From the NCBI RefSeq assembly GCF_012849055.1, contig NZ_CP051677.1, positions 3,425,001 through 3,489,000 of the forward strand: a stretch of DNA of 64,000 bases, given 5' to 3'. This DNA comes from Spirosoma rhododendri. GTDB lineage: Bacteria; Bacteroidota; Bacteroidia; Cytophagales; Spirosomataceae. The notes below the pieces were generated by a model. The model saw only the letters and a list, made by a program, of their open reading frames with translations, was not told the origin of the DNA and ran no database searches. Each line of letters opens with the position of its first letter. Within the stretch, counting starts at the first letter, position 1. Shown one piece after another: positions 44,422 through 54,549 of the stretch. Made by a program: the position numbers and the translations under genes.

Positions 44422-45510
44422 ATGAAAACAGTATCTGTTTTGCTGTCGGTGTCTGTGCTGCTGATGCTGGCGGCCTGTACCAAACCGGGCGGGAAAACCG
44501 CCGAAACACAAACCAGCTCAGCCGCTAACCCGGCCGACGAAGCCGTTATCCCCGTCAAACTGGCCGCGGTCAGCACCGTTGTCAGGGCGGAACCCATCGT
44601 CGCGTCGGGGTTGGTGTCGTCGGCGCAGGAAGCCCGGCTGTCATTTAAAGTGGGCGGCATCATCAGCCGTCTGTACGTCGAAGAGGGGCAACCCGTTCGG
44701 CGGGGGCAACTGCTGGCCACGCTCGACCTGACCGAGATCAACGCGCAGGTTAGTCAGGCTCAACTGGCGTCGGAGAAGGCCGAGCGCGATTTCGGGCGGG
44801 TCAGGAAACTATACGCCGACACAGCCGCGACGCTCGAACAGCTTCAGAACGCTACCACCGGCACGAGCGCGGCCCGGCAGAACCTGACCATAGCGCAGTT
44901 TAACCGCAACCACGCCGAAATCCGGGCCACCGTCGACGGGACGGTGACGCAAAAGCTGGTTAACGCGGGCGAGTTTGTGGCACCGGGCGCATCTGTCTAC
45001 CAACTGTCGTCCAGCCGGCCCGGCGACTGGGTCGTGCGGGTGGGTGTATCGGATAAAGACTGGGCGCGGCTTCGGACCGGCAACCGGGCTACCATTGCCC
45101 TTGACGCGTACCCCGGCCGGACCTTCACGGGCACCGTTGGTAAGCTGGCGCAGGCGGCTGACCCGGTCAGCAAACTCTACGAAGTGGAAGTGCGGATTAG
45201 CCCGGGCGGAGTAAAGCTGGCTCCCGGTCTGTTTGCCCGCGTCACGCTGACGCCCGCGCAGAGTCGTAGTTACACGCTCGTGCCGGTGGAAGCCATCGTG
45301 GAAGGTAACGGCAGAGACGGGTTTGTCTACGTACTCGACAACGCGAAAGCGACCGCACAGTCAGCACGGCACGTGCGGAAACTGCCGGTACAAATCGGCT
45401 TTCTGGACGGCGATAAAGTGCTGCTGACCAATGGATTGGTCGCTGCCAGTCAGGTCGTTACGGCCGGGTCGGCTTTTCTGACGAGTGAATCAACCGTTGT
45501 ACTCCGCTAA
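44422..45510 (+). CDS. RND efflux periplasmic adaptor (membrane fusion) lipoprotein
   Basis: A 362-residue adaptor with lipobox LMLAACTK, so lipid-anchored in the periplasm. The lipoyl half-motifs are RLSFKVGGIISRLYVEEGQPVRRGQLLATLD and IRATVDGTVTQKLVNAGEFVAPGASVYQL, separated by a helical hairpin (SQAQLASEKAERDFGRVRKLYADTA). The beta-barrel part has NRATIALDAYPGRTFTGTVGKLAQAADPVSKLYEVEV and the C-terminal membrane-proximal domain ends TAGSAFLTSESTVVLR. It bridges the RND pump and the TolC channel encoded on either side, 74 and 11 bases away. Confidence 0.93.
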   Translation: MKTVSVLLSVSVLLMLAACTKPGGKTAETQTSSAANPADEAVIPVKLAAVSTVVRAEPIVASGLVSSAQEARLSFKVGGIISRLYVEEGQPVRRGQLLATLDLTEINAQVSQAQLASEKAERDFGRVRKLYADTAATLEQLQNATTGTSAARQNLTIAQFNRNHAEIRATVDGTVTQKLVNAGEFVAPGASVYQLSSSRPGDWVVRVGVSDKDWARLRTGNRATIALDAYPGRTFTGTVGKLAQAADPVSKLYEVEVRISPGGVKLAPGLFARVTLTPAQSRSYTLVPVEAIVEGNGRDGFVYVLDNAKATAQSARHVRKLPVQIGFLDGDKVLLTNGLVAASQVVTAGSAFLTSESTVVLR

Positions 45511-45521
45511 CCGACACGCCG

Positions 45522-48500
45522 ATGAATCTCGCTGCATTTTCCGTAAAAAACTGGCAGTTTATGCTGGTGCTGTTTTTGGGTGTAGCCGCGCTGGGTATCA
45601 GTGCGCTGCTGAACATGCCCCGTGGGGAAGACCCCGAATTTACGGCCCCCACCTTCGCCGTCGCCGTCATTTACCCCGGCACCGATGCGCTCGACATGGA
45701 GAAACTGGTGGTCGATCCGGCCGAAAAACGGTTCAACGAACTTGACAATATCAAGCACGTCATTACAACGGTTAACGCCGGGCTGGCCGTGTTTCAGGTC
45801 GAGTACGAATACAGTCAGAATCCCGACGAAAAGTACCAGGAAATCGTGCGGGAGGTCAACGCACTGCGGTCCGAACTACCCGCCGACGTGTTCGACATTC
45901 GCATCAACAAGTTTACGCCCTCCGACGTCAATATCATGCAGCTTGCGCTGGAGTCGGAAGTAGCGTCGGACAAGGAGATGGGCCGCTACGCCGACGACCT
46001 GACCCGGCGACTGGAGAAGATCAATAGCCTGAAAAACGTGCGCTACTGGGGCAACCCGGCGGGGGTAGTGCGGGTGGCGCTGAACGTCGAAAAGCTGGCG
46101 CAGAGCGGCATTCCCACCAACCGGATTCTGGGGCGTTGCAGGCTGAAAATACGACCGTGCCGGGTGGCAGTGTGCAGGTCGGCAGCCGGACGTTCAACGT
46201 CAAGACGGCGGGCGATTACGGGTCGCTGGACGACATTCGGAATACAATCGTGTTCAGCAACGGTCAGAAAATTATCCGGCTGGCCGACGTCGCCGATGTC
46301 GACTATAATCTCGAAGAAGCTACCCACCTTACCCGGCTCGACGGCCACCGGGCGGTGCTGGTGACGGCGAGTCAGAAGCTGGGCGAAAACATCAGTAAGG
46401 TGGGTGGGGAAATCCAGCCGGTCATTGCGGATTTTGCTGAAACGCTGCCCCCGCACATCAAACTAGTGCAGAACTTCGATCAGGCAACGAGCGTGGGCGT
46501 CCGGCTGGGGCACTTCGCCCGCGACTTCGGCATCGCCATCCTGCTGGTGTCGCTGACCCTGCTGCCGCTGGGTTTCCGGGCGGCCGTAGTCGTGATGATT
46601 TCGATTCCGCTCTCGCTGGCTATAGGCCTGACCCTGCTCGATCTGTTCGGCTACAGCATCAATCAGCTTAGCATCGTGGGGCTGATCGTAGCCCTCGGTA
46701 TCCTGGTCGACGATAGTATCGTGGTGGTGGAAAATATCGAACGCTACCTGCGCGACGGCTATTCCCGGCGCGAAGCCGCTATCCGGGCCACGAGTCAGAT
46801 CACGCTGGCCGTCATCGGCTGCACCACAACGCTCGTGCTGGCGTTTTTGCCGCTGCTGTTTTTGCCCGAAGGCTCCGGCGATTTCATCCGGTCGCTGCCG
46901 ATGGCCGTCGTCCTGACGGTGCTGGCGTCGCTGCTGGTGTCGCTGACGATTGTGCCATTTCTGTCGAGCCGGATTCTGAAAAACGCCCACAATCCCGAAG
47001 GCAACATCTTTCTGCGTGCGCTGAAACGGCTCATCAGCGGGTCATACAGTCGGCTGCTCAACGTGGCCCTGCAACACCCGGTAAGCACGCTGCTGGTGGC
47101 GGGGGCCATCTTCGCGGGTGCGCTGTCGCTGGGTGGTCGCGTCGGATTCGGCTTGTTTCCCGCTTCGGAAAAGCCGCAGTTTCTGGTGAACATAGAAACG
47201 CCCGAAGGCAGCAGTCTCGACGAAACGAACCGGGTGGCGCGGTACGTCGAACGGCAATTGGCGACCGACCCCGCCGTGCGCCACCTGACGACCAACGTGG
47301 GCCGGGGAAATCCGCGCATTTATTACAACGTCATTCAGCAGAACGAAGCGGCCAACTACGCGCAGTTTTTCGTGCAGCTTACCGACATGGAACCCGCCGA
47401 AAAGCGCCGGATTATCGACCGCTACCGGGCGCGGTTTGCCCTGTACCCCAACGCCAAAATCGAAGTGAAAGACTTCGAGCAGGGCCCTGCGCAGGAAGCC
47501 CCCGTCGCGATTCGGGTGTTCAGCGAGAACCTCGATACGCTCCGCAGCGTAGCCGCCCGTGTTGAACGGGTACTGAAACAGGCACCCGGCACGATCTACG
47601 TCAACAACCCGCTGGCGACCCAGAAAACCGACCTGCGCGTGCGGATCAACAAAGAGAAAGCCGGTCTGCTGGGGCTGTCAGTCGGCGACATCAACCGGAC
47701 CGTCCGGCTCGCCATCGCGGGGCTGAACGTGGGTACCTTCAAACGACCCGCCAACGACAACGGCCCCGACGACTACACCATCAACGTAACCCTGCCCAAA
47801 GGTCGGCGCACCGATCTGAACGTGCTGAACAATCTGTACGTCAACACGGTAAGCGGGGGGGCGGTACCGCTGCGGCAGGTGGCCGACATACAATTTGAGA
47901 CGGGGACGAACCTGATCCGCCACTACGACAAAGACCGCTACGTATCGGTAACGGCCTTTGTCAAAACCGGTTACCTGGTCGACAACGTGTACGACGACGT
48001 GCTGAAAAAGCTGGACGCGCTGACCCTGCCGACGGGCGTTCGCTTCGTAGCCGCTGGTGAACTGGAGAGCCGCGAGCAGTCGTTCGGCGGGCTGGGTACA
48101 ATCATCCTGATTACGGTGTTTGGCTTTATGGCCGTGCTGATTCTGGAGTTCGGCACCCTGAAAAGTACGGTCATCGTGCTGTCGGTGATTCCGCTGGGCG
48201 TCATCGGGGCCATCGTCGCGCTGCTGCTGACCGGAAATCCGTTTTCGTTCGTCGCCATCATCGGCCTGATTGCGCTGATCGGTATCGAAGTGAAAAACTC
48301 GATTCTGCTGGTCGATTTCACCAACCAACTGCGCGAACAGGGCATGCTACTGGAAGACGCCATCCGGGAAGCGGGTGAAGTACGGTTCGTGCCCATCGTG
48401 CTGACCTCGCTGACGGCCATTGGCGGGTTATTGCCCCTCGCGCTGGAAGGCAACCCGCTCTATTCACCCCTGGCCTGGGTCCTCATCGGTGGGTTGATTT

Positions 48501-48610
48501 CCAGTACGTTGCTGTCGCGTATCGTGACGCCGGTAGTCTACAAACTGTTGCCGCCAACGGTCGATTCAAAACCCGTACCTGCGGCCAGCCAAGAGCTGGA
48601 ACTAGCCTGA
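45522..48610 (+). pseudogene. RND-family inner-membrane efflux pump, one-base frameshift
   Basis: A proton-driven multidrug-type pump, 1029 residues if repaired. The first frame covers the N-terminal helix (VKNWQFMLVLFLGVAALGIS), the start of the porter domain (PRGEDPEFTAPTFAVAVIYPG) and goes wrong after QSGIPTNRILGRC at about 46133. The second frame continues LQAENTTVPGGSVQVGSRTF and carries the rest, including the proton-relay helix IVALGILVDDSIVVVENI and the C-terminal helix bundle (FVAIIGLIALIGIEVKNSILLVDF). One G added to the GGGG at 46130-46133 gives NRILGALQAENTTVPGG and a full-length pump. All else is intact; a base-calling error or a recent inactivating mutation are both possible. 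It is the third gene of the efflux operon. Confidence 0.9.
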
Positions 48611-48614
48611 TCGA

Positions 48615-48651
48615 TTGTCTCCAGACTTCCTGGCGGGAAGTCTGGAGACAA
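48615..48651. terminator. Strong hairpin between convergent genes
   Basis: A perfect 16-base stem (48615-48630 with 48636-48651) and a 5-base loop follow the pump stop codon directly. The arms begin TTGTCTCC and end GGAGACAA; only a weak T tract follows, so termination is likely but less certain than for the other hairpins. It also lies at the end of the convergent minus-strand gene. Confidence 0.65.
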
Positions 48652-48653
48652 AA

Positions 48654-49688
48654 TCAAATTGTCTGCCTGTCGACGGCTAGCCAGAACGACCAGATAACGA
48701 TGCCGTACAGCATAAATACAGCCAGCCGGATGTACGGCTTTGTGTGCGGGTCGTCGTAGGCAGGCTGGTTTGCGCGCAGCCGTACACCCGACCGATCCCC
48801 AATTCCGAAAACGGTGATGGTCTGGTAACCATCGTATTTGTCGCCAAACGTCAATGACTGCTTGCGGTTGATTTTGGTCAGAAAATCGTGTTCGCGGATG
48901 AGTAGCGTGGTGGTGCCGCTCGTTGTGAACCAGTCGGGCACGGTGCGTAATGAGTCGCTGAAACTGGTTTTGCGGACGTGAAACGTGAAATCGGGGTAGT
49001 TTACCAGTGTCAGATCGTACCCCGTAAAGGCATTGTTTCGGTTGCTTGTCTGCCGAATATCGAACACATAACCGACCAAATTCACCAGCCGGGCCGGTTG
49101 CTTGCTGACCGATTGATGCGCGGCAAAGCCAAACCAGACAGGCCCTGTCCCGACCAGCAACGCACCAATCAGAAACCACTGGGCCAATCGCTGCTCAGCG
49201 GGCGACAGCACGGGCCGGTACCGTACTGCCGGGCTGACGGACGAAAAATAAGCAACCAGTTCATCGAAATTTGGAAAGTCGACGGAGCGAAGCGCAAACC
49301 AGTCGTCGGTCAGGTAAACGGTCAGTTCGGTCCAGTGCTGATTTCGGTCGAAATTCAGCCGGACGTTGTGACCCGTAACCGATGTGTAGGGATGTTCGGC
49401 GGCCCGCTGCCAGCGTTTTCGGCCAACAAACGAATCGGGCAACAACTGAATGAAGGCTGTCTGTCCGACTTGCGACCAGGTAAACATGAGTGTCAACACC
49501 GTACCCCCAGTGCCAACAATGGTGATGACGTTAAGATTAGGATAAGGTGCCTGAGCCCGTATGCCGCCGATCACGGCGGCTATCGTGGCGAGGCCGAATA
49601 GCAGGGTGAAGCCAAGATGAAACCAGAACGGCCAGGTACGTTTCACCGTCTGAACGGCTGGCTGGCGGAGTGAATACGCTGACTGCAT
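48654..49688 (-). CDS. Hypothetical membrane protein (DUF3592-like layout)
   Basis: A 344-residue protein with hydrophobic segments near the start (FWFHLGFTLLFGLATIAAVIGG, NVITIVGTGGTVLTLMFTWS), in the middle (LAQWFLIGALLVGTGPVWFGFAA) and at the end (YIRLAVFMLYGIVIWSFWLAV). Soluble beta-rich parts lie between. The C-terminal part (LVNLVGYVFDIRQTS, YDLTLVNYPDFTFHVRKTSF, TTLLIREHDFLTKINRKQSL) has the layout of DUF3592-like or OB-type extracytoplasmic domains; this is a guess. The ATG before QSAYSLRQP was chosen. It is convergent with the RND pump gene. Confidence 0.55.
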   Translation of the reverse strand: MQSAYSLRQPAVQTVKRTWPFWFHLGFTLLFGLATIAAVIGGIRAQAPYPNLNVITIVGTGGTVLTLMFTWSQVGQTAFIQLLPDSFVGRKRWQRAAEHPYTSVTGHNVRLNFDRNQHWTELTVYLTDDWFALRSVDFPNFDELVAYFSSVSPAVRYRPVLSPAEQRLAQWFLIGALLVGTGPVWFGFAAHQSVSKQPARLVNLVGYVFDIRQTSNRNNAFTGYDLTLVNYPDFTFHVRKTSFSDSLRTVPDWFTTSGTTTLLIREHDFLTKINRKQSLTFGDKYDGYQTITVFGIGDRSGVRLRANQPAYDDPHTKPYIRLAVFMLYGIVIWSFWLAVDRQTI

Positions 49689-49958
49689 CGTGGTGACGTT
49701 GAGGAATAACAGGAGCAAGCTACGTGCTTCGGGGGTGATTTTGTCAGCCGCTCGTCTGGGTTTCAGACCGCTGTTACCACAACCAGTGATTGAGCGGCAT
49801 AAGCGCGGGAAATCGCTGATGCGTTACGTTGGAAAAGCACTAAGTATTTTCTGCAAGTAGATTCCTGAGTAGACAAAATTTTGTTTGGGTAAGGCGCGCA
49901 CAGGCAGGGTATGTTTCGCTATTTTTGCCTGTTACAACCCAATCATCAACCGTCTTTT

Positions 49959-52900
49959 ATGAGAAAACATGTCCTTTCGGGACTGTTTGCGATAGCACTC
50001 GCTTCCGGTGCTCTCGCCCAGACAACCTTCCCTCAGAATGGGGTGCACGACCAACGGATGGGGCTCTACGCCTTTACCAACGCTACCATCGTTGTCGACC
50101 CGAAAACTACCCTGCAAAATGCGACCCTGCTTGTCCGCGACGGACGTATCGAAGCCATCGGCAGCGATGTTAAACTGCCCACCGGCGTCGTGGCGACCGA
50201 TCTGAAAGGCAAGCGCATTTACCCGGCCCTGGTCGAACTCGATTCGGACTACGGCATGCCCGAAGTAAAGCGGCAGCCCGGTGGCGGACGTGGTAACCCG
50301 CAGCTGGAATCGAACAAAAAGGGCGCTTACTACTGGAATCAGTCCGTACAGCCGGAGAACGACGCGAGCCTGCTCTTCACCGCGACATCTGCCAAAGCCG
50401 ATGAGCTGCGTAAACTGGGTTACGGTGCCGCGCTGACCCACCCGCATGACGGGATTATCCGGGGCACGGGGACGCTGGTAACCCTGGCCGACGACCGGGA
50501 GAACATGGTGGTGCTGAAACCCAACACGACCATGCACTACTCGTTCAACCGGGGCACGTCGAACCAAACCTACCCAAACTCGATGATGGGGTCGGTGGCC
50601 CTGATCCGGCAGGCGCTTTACGACGCCGACTGGTACAAACGCGGAGGAAGCAATCAGCAGGAAAACCTGTCGTTGGCTGCGCTGAACCGCAATCAGAACC
50701 TGCCCGTCGTTTTCGAGGTGACTGACAAACTCGGGGTACTGCGGGCCGATAAAATCGGCGACGAATTCAGTAAGCAATACATCATTCGCAGCGGTGGAGA
50801 CGACTACCAGCGTATCGACGAAATCAAAGCGACGGGTGCGACGCTGATCGTACCCCTCAACTTCCCGCAGCCTTACGATGTAGAAGATCCGTGGGATGCT
50901 GACAACGTATCGGTTGCCGAACTGAAGCACTGGGAAATGGCCCCGATGAACGCGGGTAAACTGGCGGCTGCCAACATCCCGTTTGCCATCACCACGGCTG
51001 GCCTGCGCAACAAAACCGAGTTCTGGGCCAACCTGCGCAAAGCCATCGAAAACGGGCTGACGGAAGAGCAGGCACTAGCGGCTCTGACGACCGTTCCGGC
51101 CCGGCTCATCAATGCTGGCGACCTGGTCGGTACGCTGAAAAAAGGCAGCATCGCCAACTTCATCATCACGTCCGGCAACCTGTTCTCGGCCGACAATGTG
51201 ATCTACGAAAACTGGATTCGGGGCAAGCAGTATATCGTCGGGCAGCAGGTTGTGCAGGACCCGCGTGGCATCTGGAATCTGACGGTGGGCAATCAGCCAC
51301 CGATGAAACTGACGATCAACGGCAAGTCGGCCGAAAAGCCTGATTTTCAGTTGATGGCCGACACGACGAAGCTGTCGCCCAAAGTGGCTGTTAGCGGTGA
51401 TTTCGTGACGATTCAGGTGCAGATGGACAAGAAAAAGCCCGGCACCACCCGGCTGACGGGGTACCGGACGGGCAACACCATCAAAGGAGACGGCGAAACC
51501 CCCGACGGCAAAACGGTAAGCTGGACGGCGACCCGCACCGGCGATGCGCCCAGCACGGACGCGCCTGCTTCGACTACGGGTACTTCGGGTACCGCTACGG
51601 CGGGCGTGTCGGGCACGGCTGCGCGCGGGCAGATGGCGACTACGCTACCAGCCAGCGCAACGGCAGTTTTGTATCCGTTCGTGGGCATGGGCAACGCCAA
51701 AAAGCCACAGGCTGAAACGATGCTGATTCGTAACGCGACGGTCTGGACGAACGAAACCGACGGTATTCTGCAAAACGCCGACGTACTGGTCACCAACGGC
51801 AAAATTGCGCAGGTGGGTAAGAGCCTGACCGCCCCCGCCGGTGCCCGCGTCATCGACGGTACGGGCAAGCACCTGACCAACGGTATCATCGACGAGCATT
51901 CACACATCGCGCTGCTGTCGGTCAACGAAGGATCGCAGTCGAGCACGGCGGAAGTACGCATGGCCGACGTCGTCAACTCGGAAGATGTCAACATCTACCG
52001 GCAGCTGGCCGGGGGCGTCACCAGTTCGCAACTGCTCCACGGATCGGCCAACGCCATCGGTGGTCAGTCGGCTATCGTCAAGCTGAAATGGGGCGAAGCG
52101 CCCGACGCCATGCTCATCAAAGGGGCCGACGGTTTCATCAAGTTCGCGCTCGGCGAAAACGTGAAGCAGTCGAACTGGGGCGATGCCGCCCGCGTGCGGT
52201 TCCCGCAAACCCGGATGGGAGTCGAGCAGGTGTACATGGACCACTTCATGCGCGCTAAAGAGTACGCTAAAGGCTGGGATGCGTACAATAAGCTGGGCGC
52301 GAAGGAGAAAGCCAAAGCCACTGCCCCCCGCCGGGATATCGAACTCGACGCACTGGCCGAAATTCTGGCTAAGAAACGCTTCATCACCTGCCACTCGTAC
52401 GTGCAGTCGGAGATCAACATGCTGATGAAAGTGGCCGACTCGCTGGGCTTCAAAGTCAACACGTTCACGCACATTCTGGAAGGCTACAAACTGGCCGACA
52501 AGATGGCGAAGCACGGCGCGGGCGGCTCGTCGTTCGCCGACTGGTGGGCCTACAAAATGGAAGTACACGACGCTATCCCGTACAACGCGGCTCTGATGAA
52601 AAGTCAGGGCGTGACGGTATCGATCAACTCTGATGACGCCGAGATGGCCCGTCGCCTGAATCAGGAAGCGGCAAAAGCCGTTGAGTACGGCGGTGTCAAC
52701 GAAGAGGATGCCTGGAAAATGGTGACGCTGAACCCCGCCAAACTCCTGCATTTGGATAGCCATATGGGTAGCGTAAAAGCGGGTAAAGACGCCGATCTGG
52801 TCGTCTGGAACGCTAATCCGCTGTCGATCTATGCGCGGCCCGAGTACACGATCATCGACGGGGCGGTGTATTTCAGCCTGAAAGATGAAGACGCCAAACG

Positions 52901-53054
52901 GGAGGCTATGCAGGCCGAGCGGGCCCGACTGATCCAGAAAAATCTGGCGGCTAAAGCGAGTGGCGCCCCAACTGTTCGCCCAACCTTCCGCCGGATGCGG
53001 ATGTGGCACTGCGAAGACATCGAAGGCGTCATGGCTGAGGGAGAAGAGAAATGA
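49959..53054 (+). CDS. Large exported double-amidohydrolase protein
   Basis: A 1031-residue protein with signal peptide (LSGLFAIALASGALAQ) built from two amidohydrolase-like halves. In the first half (about 40-440) the metal motif is missing: after RIYPALVEL it reads DSDYGMPE where HxH should be. The second half (about 595-1010) has the expected ligands: GIIDEHSHI (HxH), RFITCHSYVQSEI, NTFTHILEGYKL, and VSINSDDAEM (Asp). A Ser/Thr/Ala-rich linker (about 520-580) joins them. Such imidazolonepropionase-like or dipeptidase-like proteins of Bacteroidota are exported, and the substrate is unknown. The frame is open 16 codons upstream, but the ATG before RKHVLSG gives the signal peptide. The next gene is a related amidohydrolase-like protein; the two probably form a unit. 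Confidence 0.85.
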   Translation: MRKHVLSGLFAIALASGALAQTTFPQNGVHDQRMGLYAFTNATIVVDPKTTLQNATLLVRDGRIEAIGSDVKLPTGVVATDLKGKRIYPALVELDSDYGMPEVKRQPGGGRGNPQLESNKKGAYYWNQSVQPENDASLLFTATSAKADELRKLGYGAALTHPHDGIIRGTGTLVTLADDRENMVVLKPNTTMHYSFNRGTSNQTYPNSMMGSVALIRQALYDADWYKRGGSNQQENLSLAALNRNQNLPVVFEVTDKLGVLRADKIGDEFSKQYIIRSGGDDYQRIDEIKATGATLIVPLNFPQPYDVEDPWDADNVSVAELKHWEMAPMNAGKLAAANIPFAITTAGLRNKTEFWANLRKAIENGLTEEQALAALTTVPARLINAGDLVGTLKKGSIANFIITSGNLFSADNVIYENWIRGKQYIVGQQVVQDPRGIWNLTVGNQPPMKLTINGKSAEKPDFQLMADTTKLSPKVAVSGDFVTIQVQMDKKKPGTTRLTGYRTGNTIKGDGETPDGKTVSWTATRTGDAPSTDAPASTTGTSGTATAGVSGTAARGQMATTLPASATAVLYPFVGMGNAKKPQAETMLIRNATVWTNETDGILQNADVLVTNGKIAQVGKSLTAPAGARVIDGTGKHLTNGIIDEHSHIALLSVNEGSQSSTAEVRMADVVNSEDVNIYRQLAGGVTSSQLLHGSANAIGGQSAIVKLKWGEAPDAMLIKGADGFIKFALGENVKQSNWGDAARVRFPQTRMGVEQVYMDHFMRAKEYAKGWDAYNKLGAKEKAKATAPRRDIELDALAEILAKKRFITCHSYVQSEINMLMKVADSLGFKVNTFTHILEGYKLADKMAKHGAGGSSFADWWAYKMEVHDAIPYNAALMKSQGVTVSINSDDAEMARRLNQEAAKAVEYGGVNEEDAWKMVTLNPAKLLHLDSHMGSVKAGKDADLVVWNANPLSIYARPEYTIIDGAVYFSLKDEDAKREAMQAERARLIQKNLAAKASGAPTVRPTFRRMRMWHCEDIEGVMAEGEEK

Positions 53055-53065
53055 GGCTACGCCAA

Positions 53066-53158
53066 GTTTAAGGTTTGATGTTCAACGTTTAAGGTTGCCA
53101 GCAAGCAGCTTGGAAACAATAGGGAGAACATTAAACCTTAGACATTAAACTTTGAACT
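53066..53158. repeat. TTTAAGGTTTA-type intergenic inverted repeat, copy 3
   Basis: AGTTTAAGGTTTGATGTTCAAC and GTTTAAGGTTG on the left, with ATTAAACCTTAGACATTAAAC on the right, around 35 unrelated bases. It fills the gap between the two amidohydrolase genes and may separate or stabilise their transcripts. Confidence 0.8.
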
Positions 53159-53164
53159 GAAATA

Positions 53165-54466
53165 ATGAAACGACTACTCATACCCATATTTTCTCTCGTC
53201 GCGCTTACGAGCATGGCGCAGAACCCGGCGCCGGCGAAACAGCAGGACCACGTCATTGCCCTGACGGGCGGCACGGCCCACCTCGGCAACGGGCAGGTGA
53301 TTCAGAATGCCATTGTCCTGTTCGACAAGGGTGTTATCACCAATGTGGTCGACGGAACGCTGGTGAAACTCAATCTGGCCAACGGCACCGAAGTAATCGA
53401 CGTCAGCGGTAAGCACATTTACCCCGGCCTGATTTCGCCCGCGTCGACAGTCGGGCTGGAAGAGATCGAGGCCGTTCGGTCAACGGTCGATAAGCAGGAG
53501 GTGGGCGTGCTGAACCCCAACGTCCGCGCCCTGATCGCCTACAATACCGATTCCGAAATCATCCCGACGATTCGTAACAACGGCGTTTTGCTGACGCAGG
53601 CAATGCCGCAGGGGGGCACCATATCGGGTAGTTCGAGCGTCATGATGACCGATGGCTGGAACTGGGAAGACGCCGTGCTGCGAAAAGACGACGGTCTGTG
53701 GCTCAACTGGCCCGGCTACTACGCGGCTGATTTCGATCTGGAGAACTTCACCCGCGTCATCAAGAAAAACGACAAGCGCGACGAAGCCATCAGTGCCCTG
53801 CGCGCTACCTTCGGCGATGCGAAAGCCTATGCGGCCGTGTCGAATCCGTCACCGATGAACCTCCGGCTGGAGTCGATGAAGGGGTTGTTTTCGGGGACGC
53901 AGAACCTATATGTCCGGGCCGATTACGCCAAAGATATTGTCGAGGCCGTTCAGTGGGCGAAGGCGATGGGTGTGCCGAAAGTGGTGATCGTGGGGGGCGA
54001 AGAAAGCCACCGCGTTGCCCCGTTCCTGAAAGAAAACAACGTGCCGGTGATTCTGGGTGCGCTGCACCGGTTGCCCAACCGCGAAGACGAAGCCGTCGAT
54101 CTGCCGTATCGCCTGCCGGGCATCCTGCAAAAAGCGGGTGTGCTGGTCGGACTGAGCTATGCCGACGAATGGTGGCGGACCCGTAACCTGGCGTTTCAGG
54201 CGGGTACGGCTACCGGTTTCGGCGTTAACGATCGCGAAGAAGCGCTGAAGATGATTACGGCCAACAACGCGAAGATTATGGGCATCGACGGCATGGTGGG
54301 TACGCTCGAAAAAGGCAAGCACGCCACCCTGTTCGTCTCGTCGGGCGATGCACTCGACATGAAAACCAATGTGGTCGAACACGTATTCATTCAGGGGCGT
54401 AAGGTCAATCTCGACGACCGACACAAACGCCTGTACCGAATGTACAAGGAGAAGTTTACGAAGTAG
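53165..54466 (+). CDS. Exported amidohydrolase-like protein lacking metal ligands
   Basis: A 433-residue protein with signal peptide (LIPIFSLVALTSMAQ). It has the amidohydrolase frame: NAIVLFDKGVITNVVDG, GKHIYPGLIS, and the end EEALKMITANNAKIMGIDGMVGTLEKGKHATLFV. The first metal motif reads ISPASTVGLEEIE in place of D-x-H-x-H, and no other His/Asp ligand set is clear. It resembles the first, degenerate half of the protein encoded just upstream, so it probably pairs with that protein as a structural partner or is a pseudo-enzyme. A clear terminator follows. Confidence 0.8.
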   Translation: MKRLLIPIFSLVALTSMAQNPAPAKQQDHVIALTGGTAHLGNGQVIQNAIVLFDKGVITNVVDGTLVKLNLANGTEVIDVSGKHIYPGLISPASTVGLEEIEAVRSTVDKQEVGVLNPNVRALIAYNTDSEIIPTIRNNGVLLTQAMPQGGTISGSSSVMMTDGWNWEDAVLRKDDGLWLNWPGYYAADFDLENFTRVIKKNDKRDEAISALRATFGDAKAYAAVSNPSPMNLRLESMKGLFSGTQNLYVRADYAKDIVEAVQWAKAMGVPKVVIVGGEESHRVAPFLKENNVPVILGALHRLPNREDEAVDLPYRLPGILQKAGVLVGLSYADEWWRTRNLAFQAGTATGFGVNDREEALKMITANNAKIMGIDGMVGTLEKGKHATLFVSSGDALDMKTNVVEHVFIQGRKVNLDDRHKRLYRMYKEKFTK

Positions 54467-54471
54467 ATACG

Positions 54472-54508
54472 GAAAAGCCGGGTTGCACAACTGCCACCCG
54501 GCTTTTTC
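54472..54508 (+). terminator. Rho-independent terminator of the amidohydrolase unit
   Basis: A stem of AAAAGCCGGGT with ACCCGGCTTTTT, a 12-base loop and a T tract, just after the stop codon. Confidence 0.85.
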
Positions 54509-54549
54509 GTTTTGGGTGCATCGAACAACCGTGAAAACTGACAAACGCG

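Noticed and set aside
51900..53009. 369-codon minus-strand frame
   Set aside because: Antisense shadow of the metal-competent amidohydrolase half; Arg/His-rich without domains.
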